This document shows, one piece after another, positions 20,481 to 29,165 of a stretch of 64,000 bases of DNA. Source of the DNA: Exiguobacterium sp. BMC-KP (GTDB taxonomy: Bacteria; Bacillota; Bacilli; Exiguobacteriales; Exiguobacteriaceae). The notes under the pieces are model-generated. The model had not been told where the DNA came from and ran no database searches. It saw nothing but the letters and a program-made list of their open reading frames with translations. A program made the translations under genes and the position numbers. How positions within the stretch are numbered: position 1 is the first letter of the stretch; each line of letters begins with the position of its first letter. Where the stretch lies: contig NZ_LGIW01000014.1 of NCBI RefSeq assembly GCF_001275385.1, positions 62,001 through 126,000 on the forward strand. The letters run 5' to 3'.

Positions 20481-21668
20481 GTGAAGCAGTTACGCAAGTT
20501 GAACGAGTGGAGCGAAGCAGGTCTTTTGGATGAAGCAACTGTCGAACGAATCGTTGATTATGAGAACCATCGTAAGGAAAAGCAACGTCTACCGCTCTTG
20601 TTAATCGTAGGAGGGACATTCATCGCATTGGCTGTGTTCAGCTTTTTAGCCGCCAATTGGCAAGCGATGCCGATTGGCTGGAAAATCGGACTTGTCGTAG
20701 CACTCATGTGGGGCTGTTACGTCATGGCAGATCTTTCAGAACGTCGTCGTATTCTTCATCCGGTTGTCTTTCGAATCGGTGGAATCCTAGCATTTGGTGC
20801 CTCAATTCTCGTCGTTGTTCAAAGTTTTCATTTGCCGATGGAAGGGTCATTACTCGGTTGGTGTGTGTTTGTCGCCGCGTTAGTGCATTATGTGCTTTGG
20901 CGTCATGAAGCATACGGTGTCGTTGCCTTTCTTTCCGGATGGACGATCTTCACGAGTCTCGGAGGCTTTGGTCAGGAGCAGGCGAGTTATCTTGACTGGA
21001 CGTCGTTTGGTCTCATGGTCATACTTTCGTTCAGCTGGTTTTACTTTAGTCAACGTCTACCGTCACTTTTGTTTAGCTGGTTGTTCCTCTTCTTTAGTGG
21101 TCTATCCTTATTTCTCCTTGTATCGTATGACGGATTCCTGTGGCCAGTCTGGACGCTATTCTTACTCGTTCCACTGCTCTGGCTTGTTCGTGAGGAGTCC
21201 AATCGCCGAATTGTCGAAATGCTGTACCTGGTCGTTGCTGCTATCAGTTCGATCATCTATCTGTCCGTTCGTGCGGAATCAACCGTTGTATTACCATCCG
21301 TGATAGAAGCAGTTCTGCTAGCAATCGTATCCATCGGGTTAGGAATCTTCCTCTATCAAAAACGCCGTTCTTTATTATTCATCGTTCCGCTTGGTTTCGT
21401 CGGAGTCCTTTGGCTTGATGAACAGGCGATTCTACTCGCTATCCTCTTTGAATTATCCGCGCTACTTTATCTGTTATATCAAGAACGCCGTCATGCAGTC
21501 GTTTGGCCAGCCTTTCTCTATTTCATTCTCGTTCAAGTCGCAATTTACGTCATCTATGCCTGGGATCGTTTGAACATGTCTTTATTTTTCCTCATCGGTG
21601 CATTGCTTATCTTCCTATTATCCGGTGTCTTATGGTGGATACGCCGTAGAGGAGGTGTGGCATCATGA
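20481..21668 (+). CDS. DUF2157-domain polytopic membrane protein
   Basis: 395 residues. A short cytoplasmic N-terminus (LRKLNEWSEAGLLDEATVERIVDYE, typical DUF2157 start) is followed by about 11-12 membrane segments. The GTG at 20481 is chosen because AAGGAGG lies eight bases upstream; the earlier in-frame GTG at 20472 overlaps that site. Function unknown. It is coupled by an ATGA overlap to a GDYxxLxY protein, the usual partner of this family. Confidence 0.82.
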   Translation: MKQLRKLNEWSEAGLLDEATVERIVDYENHRKEKQRLPLLLIVGGTFIALAVFSFLAANWQAMPIGWKIGLVVALMWGCYVMADLSERRRILHPVVFRIGGILAFGASILVVVQSFHLPMEGSLLGWCVFVAALVHYVLWRHEAYGVVAFLSGWTIFTSLGGFGQEQASYLDWTSFGLMVILSFSWFYFSQRLPSLLFSWLFLFFSGLSLFLLVSYDGFLWPVWTLFLLVPLLWLVREESNRRIVEMLYLVVAAISSIIYLSVRAESTVVLPSVIEAVLLAIVSIGLGIFLYQKRRSLLFIVPLGFVGVLWLDEQAILLAILFELSALLYLLYQERRHAVVWPAFLYFILVQVAIYVIYAWDRLNMSLFFLIGALLIFLLSGVLWWIRRRGGVAS

Positions 21669-22108
21669 AACGTTATCTCATGCCTATACTTCAGACATGT
21701 GTCGTTAGTCTGTTGATCATCAGTTTTTTTGCGACCTCCTGGTTCGGCACATCGTATCGCTTTCGGGCAGAGCCGTTTGATCCATTTGATCCCGTTTACG
21801 GTGAGTACGTGATGCTTCAATATCCAGATTTAAAACCAGATGCAACAGTTCAAAACGGTCGTGTCTATGTCAGCTTCAAGACGGATGCTTCCGGTTATGC
21901 ACAAATCGATCGTATTTCGAATGAGCGATTCTTTGGAAGTGTCGCCGGCGATTATTACGATCAATACGTGTCGATTCCACAGTTGACGCAGTATTATGTC
22001 GAACAGGGAAGCGGAAAACAATATGAAAAAGCAAAAGCACTCGAAGTCCGAGCAGATGTGTCGCCATGGGGAACGATTCGGACGACGGATTTAAAAATTT
22101 CTGAGTAA
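21665..22108 (+). CDS. GDYxxLxY-domain membrane protein
   Basis: 147 residues: one N-terminal membrane helix (about 8-28) and an extracytoplasmic domain carrying GEYVMLQYPDL, the family motif GDYxxLxY with Glu in place of Asp. Function unknown. It overlaps the DUF2157 gene by four bases; the two occur together in many bacteria and probably form one membrane complex. Confidence 0.82.
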   Translation: MKRYLMPILQTCVVSLLIISFFATSWFGTSYRFRAEPFDPFDPVYGEYVMLQYPDLKPDATVQNGRVYVSFKTDASGYAQIDRISNERFFGSVAGDYYDQYVSIPQLTQYYVEQGSGKQYEKAKALEVRADVSPWGTIRTTDLKISE

Positions 22109-22114
22109 AAAACC

Positions 22115-22143
22115 TTGCGTCAGGAATGAAACGGATGTACGAT
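22115..22143 (+). promoter_or_regulatory. Candidate promoter of the T-box operon
   Basis: TTGCGT (22115-22120), 17-base spacer, TACGAT (22138-22143); the RNA would start about 30-35 bases before T-box stem I. Confidence 0.5.
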
Positions 22144-22149
22144 TAATTT

Positions 22150-22447
22150 AAATTTTCAGACAACTGAATCTGCATGCGTAGACGGGAAGAGTAAAGTGAT
22201 TAGAAATCGATAGAGAGTCTCTGTTGCTGGAAATGAGACGATTTCGTCATTTGAAGATGGTCCCGGAGCAGTCGGAAGAACGTGAACCGTGTTCATTAGT
22301 AGAACTGACCGGTAGGAAGGATACCGTTATCATTCCAGGGAGTCTCGTACTCCTAGAGGTGGCTGAACGCGAGTTGAGCCATGAACGAAGGTGGTACCAC
22401 GTGATCAGACATCACGTCCTGAGAGATAAGGGCGTGGTGTCTTTTTT
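22150..22447 (+). promoter_or_regulatory. T-box leader, read as methionine-specific
   Basis: The 14-base T-box element AAGGTGGTACCACG is at 22388-22401 and the competing terminator GACATCACGTCCT/AGGGCGTGGTGTC plus T6 at 22408-22447. Stem I has the base helix CGGGA (22183-22187)/TCCCG (22261-22265), an S-turn made of AGTA (22190-22193) and GAA (22253-22255), and the specifier region GATGGT. ATG at 22257-22259, followed by a purine and then the helix, fits the specifier position. The T-box bulge TGGT demands discriminator base A, as in tRNA-Met; Asp (G) and Gly (U), the out-of-register readings, do not fit. Uncharged tRNA-Met should therefore turn the operon on. Confidence 0.85.
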
Positions 22448-22480
22448 GTGGAGACGTTCACGCAGGAGGAGGATGACGAG

Positions 22481-23338
22481 ATGGCAGAGGCATTGGTATT
22501 GCAATCAGATTTTGGTGTAAGTGACGGGGCAGTCAGTGCGATGTATGGAGTCGCTCATAGCATCAACCCGGAGATTCGGATTTTTGATTTGACGCATGAC
22601 ATCCCGCCGTTCCACATTTGGGAAGCTTCCTATCGATTACTGCAAACAGTACCGTACTGGACGGAGCAAACGGTGTTCGTTTCTGTCGTTGATCCGGGTG
22701 TCGGGTCGAAGCGAAAGAGTGTCGTCGCGCGGACACAGGCCAATCAATACATCATCACACCGGATAACGGAACGTTGACGCACCTTTGGCAAGCCGGATA
22801 CATTGCCGAAGTACGCCAACTTGATGATCAGCGCCATCGTCTGCCACGGATGGGTGAATCGTATACGTTTCACGGACGAGATATTTTTGCGTTTACCGGA
22901 GCTCGGTTATCGAGCCATGTCATCACGTTCGAAGAAGTAGGACCAGTTTTACCTGCTTCGGATATCGTCTTGCTCGACCGGACGCGAGCTTCGTCGTCAG
23001 ACACAGGTGTTACCGGTATCGTTGAGATTCTCGATGTCCGCTTCGGAAACGTCTGGACGAACATTCCGGTCGCCCTCGTCCGTCAGGCAGGTCTCGACAT
23101 CGGCAGCCACGTCAAGGTAACGATTTTGTATCGGGACCGGATCGTCTACGAACAAACACTGCTCTTCGGTCATTCGTTCGCGGATGTGCCAGTCGGTTCA
23201 GGAGTCGTCTACATCAACTCGCTGGATCAGATTGCGCTCGCCTTAAATCAAGGTACGTTTGCGCATGCATTTGAAGTTGGAATCGGAAATGATTGGAGTG
23301 TTAATGTACAACAAATCAAAGGAGGAGATCGAACATGA
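22481..23338 (+). CDS. S-adenosyl-L-methionine hydrolase (adenosine-forming), DUF62/SAM hydroxide adenosyltransferase family
   Basis: Enzyme of 285 residues expected to split SAM with water into adenosine and L-methionine. The catalytic Asp-Arg-His set of the family appears as Asp71 (VVDPGVGS), Arg78 (GSKRKSV context) and His131 (TFHGRDIFA), with the expected spacing. The long frame begins at 22448, but the ATG at 22481 has AGGAGGAGG upstream and the family N-terminus ([17 protein letters not shown]). It is first in the T-box operon and overlaps the ECF S-component by four bases. Released methionine fits methionine-starvation control. Confidence 0.87.
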   Translation: MAEALVLQSDFGVSDGAVSAMYGVAHSINPEIRIFDLTHDIPPFHIWEASYRLLQTVPYWTEQTVFVSVVDPGVGSKRKSVVARTQANQYIITPDNGTLTHLWQAGYIAEVRQLDDQRHRLPRMGESYTFHGRDIFAFTGARLSSHVITFEEVGPVLPASDIVLLDRTRASSSDTGVTGIVEILDVRFGNVWTNIPVALVRQAGLDIGSHVKVTILYRDRIVYEQTLLFGHSFADVPVGSGVVYINSLDQIALALNQGTFAHAFEVGIGNDWSVNVQQIKGGDRT

Positions 23339-23886
23339 AAGGATTTACGACAAAACAGATCGTCGCAACCGGGATCGGAGCAGCTGTATTCATCATTTTA
23401 AGTCGATTCGCTGCGATTCCGACGGGCGTACCGAACACGTCAATCGAGACAGCCTATGCGTTTCTCGCATTCATGGCAGTCTTATTTGGACCGGTTACAG
23501 CTGGCCTGATTGGTCTGATTGGTCACGGATTAAAAGATGCGATTTTATACGGTTCCCCGTGGTGGAGTTGGGTCATCGTCTCTGGATTCGTCGGTTTTGG
23601 AATCGGGTTGATTGCTAATCGGATTCGTTTAGAAGAAGGCGGATTGACGACACGCAAAATCATCTTATTCAATGCCACACAAGCCATCGTTCAAGCGATC
23701 GGATGGATCATCCTCGCACCAGTACTCGATATCTTGATTTATGCAGAGCCAGCGAACAAAGTCTTTGTTCAAGGGGCTGTTGCCGCGACATCAAATATCT
23801 TGACGGTCGGAGTCATCGGCACGTTACTGCTCGTCACATATGCCAAAACAAGAAGTAAAGCAGGCAGCTTAAAACGCGAAGCTTGA
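23335..23886 (+). CDS. ECF transporter S-component (UPF0397-like)
   Basis: 183-residue substrate-binding membrane subunit of an energy-coupling-factor importer, five to six helices. [57 protein letters not shown] are the conserved blocks of the UPF0397 group. The substrate is not known from sequence. Sitting between a SAM hydrolase and the ECF module, and under a Met T-box, it probably takes up a methionine-related or adenosyl compound. The start overlaps the previous gene (ATGA), with GGAGGAG upstream. Confidence 0.87.
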   Translation: MKGFTTKQIVATGIGAAVFIILSRFAAIPTGVPNTSIETAYAFLAFMAVLFGPVTAGLIGLIGHGLKDAILYGSPWWSWVIVSGFVGFGIGLIANRIRLEEGGLTTRKIILFNATQAIVQAIGWIILAPVLDILIYAEPANKVFVQGAVAATSNILTVGVIGTLLLVTYAKTRSKAGSLKREA

Positions 23887-23890
23887 CCGA

Positions 23891-23935
23891 ATGAGCTATG
23901 AACCTGTGCGAAGAGACGACAGGGACATAGCTCAT
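23891..23935 (+). other. Intercistronic RNA hairpin in the ECF operon
   Basis: ATGAGCTATG (23891-23900) pairs perfectly with CATAGCTCAT (23926-23935), with an inner CCTGT/ACAGG. No T tract follows, so it is more likely an RNA-stability or translation-balancing element between S-component and ATPase than a terminator. Confidence 0.5.
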
Positions 23936-23956
23936 TTAGCTTGGGGGGAGAAGAAC

Positions 23957-25660
23957 ATGACAAACGTGATTGAATTTCAGGATTTTTCATTTACATATCG
24001 AAGTCAGTCGGAACCGACGCTTCGCCAGATTCAGTTAACGATTCAAGCAGGCGAACGCATCTTAATCGTTGGACCGTCGGGTTCAGGGAAAAGTACGCTC
24101 GCCCAGTGCATCAATGGGTTGATTCCGTTCTCGTATCCGGGAACGTGGGAAGGTCAGGTCCTGATCAAAGGTCAGGACGCGCGGGAGTTATCGTTGTTTG
24201 ATCGTTCGTTGCATATTGGTACGGTGTTACAAGATCCGGATGCACAATTCGTTGGCTTATCGGTCGGTGAAGATATTGCCTTTGCGCTCGAAAATAAACA
24301 GACAGGGCGCCCGGAAATGCAGGAGATCGTCGAACGCGTCGCACGGATGACGGATGTTGAGACACTACTGCAATCACGATTGAATGATTTATCAGGAGGA
24401 CAGCGACAACGGGCGGCATTAGCTGGGGTACTCGTCGAAGATGCGGATATCTTGTTATTTGATGAACCCCTCGCAAACCTCGATCCGATCGCGGGGCAAG
24501 AGGCGATGATGTTGATGGATCGTTTGCAGCGTGATACGAATCGAACGTTGATCGTCGTCGAACACCGGATCGAAGATGTTCTTGTCATCCCGTTTGACCG
24601 CATCATTGTCATGGTCGATGGGGAAATCATTGCGGACGATCATCCGGATGTTATCTTAAGCAATGGAGTACTTAAACAAGCGATTTTGCGTGAACCGCTC
24701 TACGTCAGTGCCGCACGCTGGGCTGGGCTTGCCGTACAATCTTCAGACCAGCCTAGCCGCATCGATCCCTTTTTAAAACGGTTCAATCAGACGAATGTGT
24801 TAGAGCGTTTAGAGGAAGTATCTTCAAAAGAAGTTGAAACATCTACTTCATTGCTTGAACTTGAGCAGTTGGCATTTCATTATCGTCAAGAAACGCCAGT
24901 GCTTGAGAGTGTGACAGCGACTTTTCAAAAGGGAACGCTAACGACAATCGTCGGTCAGAATGGTGCCGGGAAATCCACGCTTGCGAAAGTGTTGAGTGGT
25001 TATCAACGGGCAACGAGTGGCCGAATACTACTGAACGGAAATGATATCACGACCCAATCGATTGGAGAGCGGGCAGGGACAATTGGATTCGTCCTACAAA
25101 ATCCGAATCATATGATTTCAAAACATCTCGTGCAGGAAGAGATCCGCTATGGCATGCAGGTACTCGGATTAAGTGAGGCGGAAGAACACGAGCGTCTCGA
25201 GCAGACGTTACGTCGTTGCGGATTATATCCGTTTCGCAATTGGCCGATCCAAGCACTGAGTTTTGGTCAGAAGAAACGGGTGACGATCGCTTCGATTCTC
25301 GTCCGACGACCAGATATTTTGATTCTCGATGAACCAACAGCGGGTCAAGATTACCGGCATTATTCAGATATGATGGACTTTTTGGAAGGCTTGAAACAGG
25401 ACGGGATGACGTTACTCATCATTACACACGACATGCATCTCGTCTTAGAATACAGCGATCAAGTCTGTCTCGTTCAAGCCGGTCGCATTCGTTACGCTGG
25501 AACGTCATTTGGACTGCTCAATCAACAACAGTTGCTTCATCATGCGCATTTAAAACAAACGTCGCTCTTTACGATTGCGAAGCATCTCGAAGTCGATCCG
25601 GAACGATTCGTCGAGTCCGTGATCACGACGGAGCGAAAGGAGCGAGAACAATGGCTGTAG
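23957..25660 (+). CDS. ECF transporter energizing ATPase, fused double ABC domain
   Basis: 567-residue protein with two ABC ATPase domains in one chain, replacing separate EcfA1 and EcfA2. Domain 1: Walker A GPSGSGKST (39-47), signature LSGGQRQR, Walker B ILLFDEPLANLDP. Domain 2 (from about 295): Walker A GQNGAGKST, degenerate signature LSFGQKKR, Walker B ILILDEPTAGQD. The start is moved to the ATG at 23957 with GGGGGGAG upstream, since the longer frame would start inside a hairpin. It overlaps ecfT by ten bases. Confidence 0.92.
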   Translation: MTNVIEFQDFSFTYRSQSEPTLRQIQLTIQAGERILIVGPSGSGKSTLAQCINGLIPFSYPGTWEGQVLIKGQDARELSLFDRSLHIGTVLQDPDAQFVGLSVGEDIAFALENKQTGRPEMQEIVERVARMTDVETLLQSRLNDLSGGQRQRAALAGVLVEDADILLFDEPLANLDPIAGQEAMMLMDRLQRDTNRTLIVVEHRIEDVLVIPFDRIIVMVDGEIIADDHPDVILSNGVLKQAILREPLYVSAARWAGLAVQSSDQPSRIDPFLKRFNQTNVLERLEEVSSKEVETSTSLLELEQLAFHYRQETPVLESVTATFQKGTLTTIVGQNGAGKSTLAKVLSGYQRATSGRILLNGNDITTQSIGERAGTIGFVLQNPNHMISKHLVQEEIRYGMQVLGLSEAEEHERLEQTLRRCGLYPFRNWPIQALSFGQKKRVTIASILVRRPDILILDEPTAGQDYRHYSDMMDFLEGLKQDGMTLLIITHDMHLVLEYSDQVCLVQAGRIRYAGTSFGLLNQQQLLHHAHLKQTSLFTIAKHLEVDPERFVESVITTERKEREQWL

Positions 25661-26475
25661 AAATGCTTGGCTATATTGAAAAAGCCTCACCGATTCACCG
25701 TTTGACGGGAACGACGAAATTGATTGGCTTCCTGTTATTTACGACGGCAACGATGTTCACTTATGACACACGGGTCTTGCTTGTACTGGGTTTAGTCAGT
25801 ATCGTGTTATTCCGATTGTCGCGTATTCAGTTTCGGGAAGTCCGGTTCGTCTTAATCTTTACAGCGATTTTTGTTCTGGTCAATGCGCTCGCCGTTTATC
25901 TCTTTGAACCAGAGCAGGGCGTTGAAATCTACGGATCGCGTCATGTGTTACTTGAAGGGATTGGACGATTTACGGTGACGTCAGAACAATTGTTTTATCT
26001 GTTCAATCTAATCCTAAAATATAGTGTGATCGTTCCGATTGCTGTGTTGTTTCTCGTCACGACCCATCCGACGGAGTTCGCTTCCTCGTTGAACCGGATT
26101 GGTGTACCCTATAAGATCGCGTTTGCTGTCTCATTAGCGTTACGTTATATCCCGGACGTACAAGCAGACTTTCGAACGATTGCGAATGCTCAGGAAGCAC
26201 GGGGAATTGCTGTCTCACACGGTTCGCTTTGGCAACGGGTGCGTAATAGCATCCAGATTTTACTCCCGTTACTGTTTACGAGTCTCGAGCGGATTGAAAC
26301 GGTCAGCAATGCGATGGATCTCCGTGGATTTGGTGCGGGACGAAAGCGGACGTGGTACAACCAACAGACGATGACACGAATCGATTATGTCGCTATCAGT
26401 TGTGTAGTACTTTTGACGATTTTCTCGTTTGTCGTCACCTTTCATGATGGCAATCGATTTTATAATCCGTTTTAA
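25651..26475 (+). CDS. ecfT: ECF transporter transmembrane T-component
   Basis: 274-residue coupling subunit linking the S-component to the ATPase. Five or so membrane helices, plus the cytoplasmic coupling motifs: AQEARGIA (the A-R-G box of the first coupling helix) and AMDLRGFGAGRKRTWY (second A-R-G box). AAAGGAGCG ribosome site inside the ATPase gene. Last gene of the operon, followed by a terminator shared with cstA. Confidence 0.92.
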   Translation: MAVEMLGYIEKASPIHRLTGTTKLIGFLLFTTATMFTYDTRVLLVLGLVSIVLFRLSRIQFREVRFVLIFTAIFVLVNALAVYLFEPEQGVEIYGSRHVLLEGIGRFTVTSEQLFYLFNLILKYSVIVPIAVLFLVTTHPTEFASSLNRIGVPYKIAFAVSLALRYIPDVQADFRTIANAQEARGIAVSHGSLWQRVRNSIQILLPLLFTSLERIETVSNAMDLRGFGAGRKRTWYNQQTMTRIDYVAISCVVLLTIFSFVVTFHDGNRFYNPF

Positions 26476-26488
26476 AAACGTTACACGA

Positions 26489-26518
26489 AAAAGGCAGTGG
26501 ATGCGTCCACTGCCTTTT
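26489..26518. terminator. Bidirectional terminator between ecfT and cstA
   Basis: Perfect AAAAGGCAGTGG/CCACTGCCTTTT hairpin, loop ATGCGT, with T runs in both directions. Confidence 0.88.
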
Positions 26519-26536
26519 GTCATATCATCGATCCGC

Positions 26537-28330
26537 TTACGCAGAACGTTTTTGATTTTCCCAACGTGGTGAATTCAACAGTTCAATCCATTTCTTGACG
26601 GCTGAGATCGTAATGACGATCGCGAGGAGTCCCATCGTTACGGACAAGACTGTATTCAAGACGCTAAAACCTGGAGAATCTGGGTTTGCATAAACGTTTG
26701 CGACCATCCAGATATCCGCAAACGTTACCGTGATCAGAAGATAGACGAGCGGAATGAACGTCGTCAATGCATAGACTTTTTTATCGGCGATTTTCAAGAT
26801 GATCGTCGTACCGATGATTAATCCAATCGAAGCCATCAGCTGATTCGAGACGCCGAACAATGCCCAAATCGAACCGATGTCGCCTGAGAACAAGAGATAT
26901 CCCCAGAAGAACGTCCCGAGTGCCGAAGCGAAGATCGCACCTGGAATCCAGTCAACGCGTTTTAAAGGTTTATAGAACTCCCCGAAGAAATCTTGGATCA
27001 AGTAACGGGCAACACGTGTCCCTGCATCGATGGCTGTCAGAATGAAGACCGCTTCGAACAGAATAACGAATTGGAAGAAGAAACCGGCAATCTCTTTGAA
27101 CCACGGGATGGCGCGGAAGATGAACGTCATACCGACGGCGAGTGAAACGGCACCACCCGTTCGACCTGCTAGATCAAGACCGATTTCACGCGATAGATCA
27201 TCGAGATAGACCGTGCTCATACCTAGAGTTGCAAACACTTCTGGTGTTGAGTTGATGGCGAAGTAATCACCGACTTCAAGAGATGTCGCAGCAATCAATG
27301 CCATGACGGCAACAAGACATTCGACAAGCATGGCACCAAAAGCAACCGGTTTGATGTCACTCCAACGGTTGATCATCTTCGGTGTCGTACCAGAACCAAC
27401 GAAAGCGTGGAAGCCAGAAATCGCACCACAGGCAATCGTGATTGAGATGAACGGCCAGACCGGACCAGCGATGATTGGACCGCCACCATCAACGAACTTC
27501 GTGAACGCTGGGAATCGAATATCTGGGTTGATGATGAAGACACCAACGATCAAAGCAAGAAAGACACCGATTTTCATAAAACTCGATAAATAGTCGCGAG
27601 GTGCGAGTAAGAGCCACACTGGCAGTGCAGCAGCAAAGAACGCATAAATCGGTAAAGCAATCGCGAGTTGACGGGATGAAAGGTCGAACCAGTCACCGAT
27701 GAATGTTTCCGTTAACTGAGGACCAAAACCAATTGCCGCTAAAATCAGTAAGAAACCAACCGTTGAAGCAAGTGCTAAGTTGCCACCTTTACGTAAGTAA
27801 ATCCCAACGAACATCGCGATCGGAATCGTCGAGAAGACAGCGAATGTACCCCATGGGTTATGTTCAAGTGCGTGCAAGACGACCATCGATAGACCGGCCA
27901 TCGTGATCGTGATGATGAAGAGCATCGCAAGACCAGCACAAAAACCAGCGACTGGTCCCAGCTCTTTTTTAGCGACTTCAGACAGCGACTGACCGTCTTG
28001 GCGCATCGAGGCAAAAAGAACAACCATATCATGGACCGCTCCACCGATGACGGCACCGATTAAGAGCCACAGTAAGCCGGGGAGATATCCGAACTGCGCA
28101 GCAAGGACAGGTCCGACGAGTGGACCGGCAGCAGCGATTGCCGCAAAATGGTGTCCGAACGAGACCCATTTGTTCGTTGGAACGTAATCTTTTCCATCCG
28201 CTAATTTATGAGCGGGCGTTTCGCGATCATCTTTGATTTTTAAGACTTTCGCAGCCATGAACGTGCCGTAGAGACGATACGCGATTAATAAGATACAGAT
28301 GACAGCAATAACGATTGGAGTAGCGCTCAT
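26537..28330 (-). CDS. cstA: CstA-family carbon starvation protein / pyruvate-type transporter
   Basis: 597-residue membrane protein with about 16-18 helices. Blocks HHFAAIAAAGPLVGPVLAAQ, GAVHDMVVLFAS and CGAISGFHAFVGSGTTPK are diagnostic of CstA/BtsT. Characterised members import pyruvate or peptides when preferred carbon runs out. AGAGGAGG ribosome site. The upstream genes on the same strand encode a BtsS/BtsR-like two-component system, the known regulator type for this transporter, and a cre-like box lies in its promoter. Confidence 0.93.
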   Translation of the reverse strand: MSATPIVIAVICILLIAYRLYGTFMAAKVLKIKDDRETPAHKLADGKDYVPTNKWVSFGHHFAAIAAAGPLVGPVLAAQFGYLPGLLWLLIGAVIGGAVHDMVVLFASMRQDGQSLSEVAKKELGPVAGFCAGLAMLFIITITMAGLSMVVLHALEHNPWGTFAVFSTIPIAMFVGIYLRKGGNLALASTVGFLLILAAIGFGPQLTETFIGDWFDLSSRQLAIALPIYAFFAAALPVWLLLAPRDYLSSFMKIGVFLALIVGVFIINPDIRFPAFTKFVDGGGPIIAGPVWPFISITIACGAISGFHAFVGSGTTPKMINRWSDIKPVAFGAMLVECLVAVMALIAATSLEVGDYFAINSTPEVFATLGMSTVYLDDLSREIGLDLAGRTGGAVSLAVGMTFIFRAIPWFKEIAGFFFQFVILFEAVFILTAIDAGTRVARYLIQDFFGEFYKPLKRVDWIPGAIFASALGTFFWGYLLFSGDIGSIWALFGVSNQLMASIGLIIGTTIILKIADKKVYALTTFIPLVYLLITVTFADIWMVANVYANPDSPGFSVLNTVLSVTMGLLAIVITISAVKKWIELLNSPRWENQKRSA

Positions 28331-28367
28331 CTAAAATTCCTCCTCTTGAATGAACTATGATGGATTT

Positions 28368-28394
28368 AGTATACAAGTTATGGAAGCGCTTTCT
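28368..28394 (-). promoter_or_regulatory. Promoter -10 and cre-like box of cstA
   Basis: On the minus strand TATACT (28368-28373) is the -10; the -35 region is poor and overlaps TGGAAGCGCTTTCT (28381-28394, plus-strand reading), a cre-like palindrome with two mismatches. A weak -35 fits a promoter needing the response regulator. Confidence 0.5.
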
Positions 28395-28456
28395 TTGATT
28401 TTTAGATGAGTTGTCGGTTTCGTTCGATGAAAGGTTGAAAATGGACCTTGAATCAC

Positions 28457-28490
28457 AAAAAAGAAGCGCTCAAATACCGAGCGCTTCTTT
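28457..28490 (-). terminator. Terminator overlapping the end of the response-regulator gene
   Basis: AAAGAAGCGCTC..GAGCGCTTCTTT hairpin with a T tract on the minus strand. The stop codon of the gene lies in the loop/stem, so the last codons are part of the terminator. Confidence 0.82.
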
Positions 28491-29165
28491 CAGTAGTTTG
28501 ACATACGTCCGACTGACTGGCACATCAATCTGATGAATTTTTAAATTATAGGCTCCGTTGAACCAAGGTTCGATTGCATCGATTGCTGATAAGTTGACGA
28601 GGTACGAGCGGTGAACCCGTAAAAAGCGATGATCTTGAAGCTTTCGTTCGAGTTCGAGTAAGGTCTCGTTCGATGGATACGCCTCATGTTCCGTGACGAT
28701 CTTCGTCTTCCCGTTCTCAGCGACGATGTAATCGATATCTTGAGGAGACAATAATTTCAGTTGTTCGCCCGTCTCAACGGCTAAACGTTCAAGTCGAGGT
28801 GCTTTTTTCGCAAGCGGTCGCGCAACTTTTTCAATCGCACGGACAATCCGTGCCGGATCATACGGTTTCAAGATGTAATCATAGGCATTGAGCTCAAACG
28901 CTTCAAGCGCATGAGCATCATATGCCGTCACAAACAAAAGAGCTGGAGGACGTGGCATCGATTTCAAGCGTTTGGCGACTTCAAGACCACTTCCATCCGT
29001 TAGCTCGATATCGAGAAAGACTAAGTCGGGTTGAAGGGAACGAACGAGTCGTTCGGCTTCCTCGACACTGCCGGTTTCCCCGACGACTTCAAGACCGGCT
29101 GCGGTCACGTGATAACGGAGCTCGTCGCGTGCGAGCGGTTCATCTTCAATCAACAAGGTGCGCAT
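28470..29165 (-). CDS. LytTR-family response regulator (BtsR/LytR-like)
   Basis: 231 residues. Receiver domain 1-115 with phospho-acceptor Asp52 (VFLDIEL) and KPYD; LytTR DNA-binding domain from about 130 (EQLKLLSPQDIDYIVAENGKT, FLRVHRSYLVNLSAI). The open frame extends to 29408, but the ATG at 29165 gives the canonical start RTLLIEDEPLARDEL and has GAAAGGAG upstream. It overlaps the sensor kinase gene by 20 bases. Presumably activates cstA. Confidence 0.9.
   Translation of the reverse strand: MRTLLIEDEPLARDELRYHVTAAGLEVVGETGSVEEAERLVRSLQPDLVFLDIELTDGSGLEVAKRLKSMPRPPALLFVTAYDAHALEAFELNAYDYILKPYDPARIVRAIEKVARPLAKKAPRLERLAVETGEQLKLLSPQDIDYIVAENGKTKIVTEHEAYPSNETLLELERKLQDHRFLRVHRSYLVNLSAIDAIEPWFNGAYNLKIHQIDVPVSRTYVKLLKEALGI

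Noticed and set aside
22150-22447. SAM riboswitch controlling the SAM hydrolase operon
   Set aside because: The leader has the 14-base T-box element and stem I layout and lacks the SAM-I core.
22224-22520. Open frame of 98 codons upstream of the SAM hydrolase
   Set aside because: It lies inside the T-box leader and runs through its terminator; the product is Arg-rich noise.
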